Made by a program: the position numbers and the translations under genes. From the NCBI GenBank assembly GCA_009929055.1, contig SABI01000134.1, positions 1-6,725 of the forward strand: a DNA stretch of 6,725 nucleotides, given 5' to 3'. The DNA is from Spirochaetia bacterium. Lineage in GTDB: Bacteria; Spirochaetota; Spirochaetia; Sphaerochaetales; Sphaerochaetaceae. This document shows positions 5,731 to 6,725 of this stretch, in pieces. Position 1 is the first letter of the stretch. Every line of letters starts with the position of its first letter. Under the pieces are notes generated by a model, which saw only the letters and a list, made by a program, of their open reading frames with translations, was not told where the DNA came from and made no database searches.

Positions 5731-5891
5731 TGCTAATTGGAATTTCAGTTGGTGCATTAATTGCAACATCTTATTGGGTGTACTTTATTCAAAAGAATAT
5801 TACCAAGAAGGTAGAGCTGATGATAAACAAAGCACTATATACTCGTGCAATACTCAATAAGGAAATAGATGACATGTTGAAGGGGGATTAG
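5730..5891 (+). CDS. 53-residue single-pass membrane protein
   Basis: This short gene starts at the ATG overlapping the previous TAA and ends in TAG at 5889-5891. The first 20 residues (MLIGISVGALIATSYWVYFI) form one clear membrane segment. A basic stretch (KNITKK) and a polar helical tail (about 22-53) follow. Positive charges after the segment suggest the C-terminus is cytoplasmic. AGAGGAG at 5712-5718 provides the ribosome binding site. Together with the preceding membrane protein it forms a tight pair. No family is recognised. Confidence 0.75.
   Translation: MLIGISVGALIATSYWVYFIQKNITKKVELMINKALYTRAILNKEIDDMLKGD
5881..5886 (+). promoter_or_regulatory. Ribosome binding site AGGGGG for a TTG start
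   Basis: AGGGGG lies six bases before TTG 5893, at ideal spacing. It supports the TTG start of the next gene over the first in-frame ATG, about 30 codons further on, which has no binding site and would remove a conserved-looking N-terminus. Confidence 0.8.
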
Positions 5892-5892
5892 G

Positions 5893-6549
5893 TTGAAGAT
5901 AGCCCTGCATTCCGATTTTAGAGATTACTATGACCATGAGTTTTGTGGAAGCTTCGAAACTCCAGATATTACATTAGAGCGTATGATGGAAAATGGGATA
6001 CATCGTAAGAAACTGATTAAGTTCCTGCATAAGCCGATATTCCAAGAGGCTTTAAATGCCAATGTCATTACATTTTGCACAAAATTAAAGCGATTGCCAA
6101 GAGGTTGTAATTTAGACATAGTAGTTTATTTAGACCCTTACAAACATGCTGGTGAAGGCAAGATACTTATGAGTGCCGCAGAAGCAAGGGAGAAGTACCC
6201 TGACCATCCAGGCTCTTTCTACATACCACATCAATTCACCACAAAGTTTTTGCAGATAGGGAAGCTGGCTTTCCTACTTAGATACAGTTCAGAAAGCTGG
6301 ATGAGTAACTGTGGGGATGTCAATATAGAGTTACTGGGAACAACAGTACCTATACATATAGGGCACCCCCTCTATTCAATAGATATGGTTGGAAACCGAC
6401 TTATGGATTTTAATACATCACCTGGACTAAAAGGCACACCTATTGAAAAACTATTAAGACCAGAACAGGTGTATAATCTAATCCATGAGTATATGGAGAA
6501 ATACGAAAGCTACCCAAAACAGGGACTACGTATTAAAGAGAGGATATAA
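5893..6549 (+). CDS. Compact ATP-grasp-like protein (candidate carboxylate-amine ligase)
   Basis: The 218-residue product begins at TTG and reads HSDFRDYYDH near the N-terminus. The C-terminal half matches the end of RimK-type ATP-grasp enzymes. AFLLRYSSESWMSNCG (126-141) sits where RimK has its R...FRSN segment. SIDMVGNRLMDFNTSPGLKG (162-181) has the order D...(D/E)xN..PGL.G that supplies metal ligands, here Asp164, Asp172 and Asn174. VVYLDPYKHAGEGKILM (77-93) may be the glycine-rich nucleotide loop, but the usual KP is not clear. Such enzymes join a carboxylate to an amine using ATP. The length is small for the fold, whose usual full N-terminal pre-ATP-grasp domain seems reduced. The TAA stop is followed at once, in frame, by the next ATG. 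The fold assignment is inference from motifs read by eye; substrate and partner are unknown. Confidence 0.6.
   Translation: MKIALHSDFRDYYDHEFCGSFETPDITLERMMENGIHRKKLIKFLHKPIFQEALNANVITFCTKLKRLPRGCNLDIVVYLDPYKHAGEGKILMSAAEAREKYPDHPGSFYIPHQFTTKFLQIGKLAFLLRYSSESWMSNCGDVNIELLGTTVPIHIGHPLYSIDMVGNRLMDFNTSPGLKGTPIEKLLRPEQVYNLIHEYMEKYESYPKQGLRIKERI
6538..6543 (+). promoter_or_regulatory. Ribosome binding site GAGAGG for the last gene
   Basis: GAGAGG lies six bases before ATG 6550. It shows that this short interrupted frame has a genuine translation start. Confidence 0.7.
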
Positions 6550-6725
6550 ATGGGAACCAGAGGAACGTATGGATTTTACAGGGAAGGTGACAAGCTAACC
6601 TATAACCACTTTGATAGTTAACCCAGTGGCTTAGGCTCAAGTATAGTCAAATTGATTGTAAGCCTTGGTGATAAAATCACGGCAACCATAAAGGCAAAAT
6701 ATTATTTCGGCGCTCCCGTAACGAA
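6550..6725 (+). pseudogene. GTRG/HFDSYPSGLG-family phage protein with in-frame TAA; 3' end outside window
   Basis: The frame reads MGTRGTYGFYREGDKLTY, then NHFDS, then TAA at 6619-6621, then PSGLG and 29 more sense codons to the window end. I recall a widespread uncharacterised phage family with GTRG..YGF near the start and YNHFDSYPSGLG about 20 residues in. The TAA stands exactly where that family has tyrosine (TAT or TAC), one base away. The reading frame does not shift and no other stop follows, so this is not a frameshift. A true start is supported by GAGAGG. The truncated product would be 23 residues and presumably inactive. It is listed as a pseudogene, but stop readthrough or a base error in the sequence is equally open. 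Function of the family is unknown. Confidence 0.7.

Overview
The window looks like a dense early or middle region from a large tailed bacteriophage, probably one that infects a Gram-positive, Firmicutes-type host. This host call is inference. It rests on AT-rich DNA, strong AGGAGG-type ribosome binding sites, use of TTG and GTG starts, many tiny unknown genes, a phage-type SbcC/gp46 ATPase, and the absence of ribosomal, tRNA or metabolic genes. All fifteen genes lie on the plus strand and are packed as one polycistronic block. Most neighbours overlap by 1 to 35 bases or abut. The only gap longer than one base between genes is 30 bases (3879-3908). I see no convincing promoter, terminator, tRNA, CRISPR array or insertion sequence.

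Positions 1-2406 form a nucleic-acid metabolism cluster: the C-terminal part of an SbcC/Rad50/gp46-like ATPase (5' end outside the window), an ATP-dependent RNA ligase with all nucleotidyltransferase motifs, a 66-residue helical unknown, and a small PD-(D/E)XK nuclease resembling phage Holliday-junction resolvases. Positions 2403-3064 hold two unknown proteins that look like diverged tandem paralogues. Positions 3048-3878 encode an ArdC-like antirestriction protein (ssDNA-binding domain plus HExxH zincin), the clearest counter-defence candidate.

Positions 3909-5235 carry four unknown genes, two of them small cysteine-rich proteins that may bind zinc. Positions 5228-5891 carry a coiled-coil protein and two small membrane proteins, one of them (53 residues) easy to miss. 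Positions 5893-6549 encode a 218-residue protein started by TTG whose C-terminal half carries an ATP-grasp signature of the RimK kind, suggesting a compact carboxylate-amine ligase.

The window ends in a gene of the phage family recalled by its GTRG...YGF...YNHFDSYPSGLG motif. In this copy the tyrosine codon of DSYPSG is replaced by TAA, while the same frame stays open to the window end. That is a recent nonsense mutation, a sequence error or a recoding event. It is the most unusual single observation here. Five other genes end normally in TAA, which argues against genome-wide reassignment.
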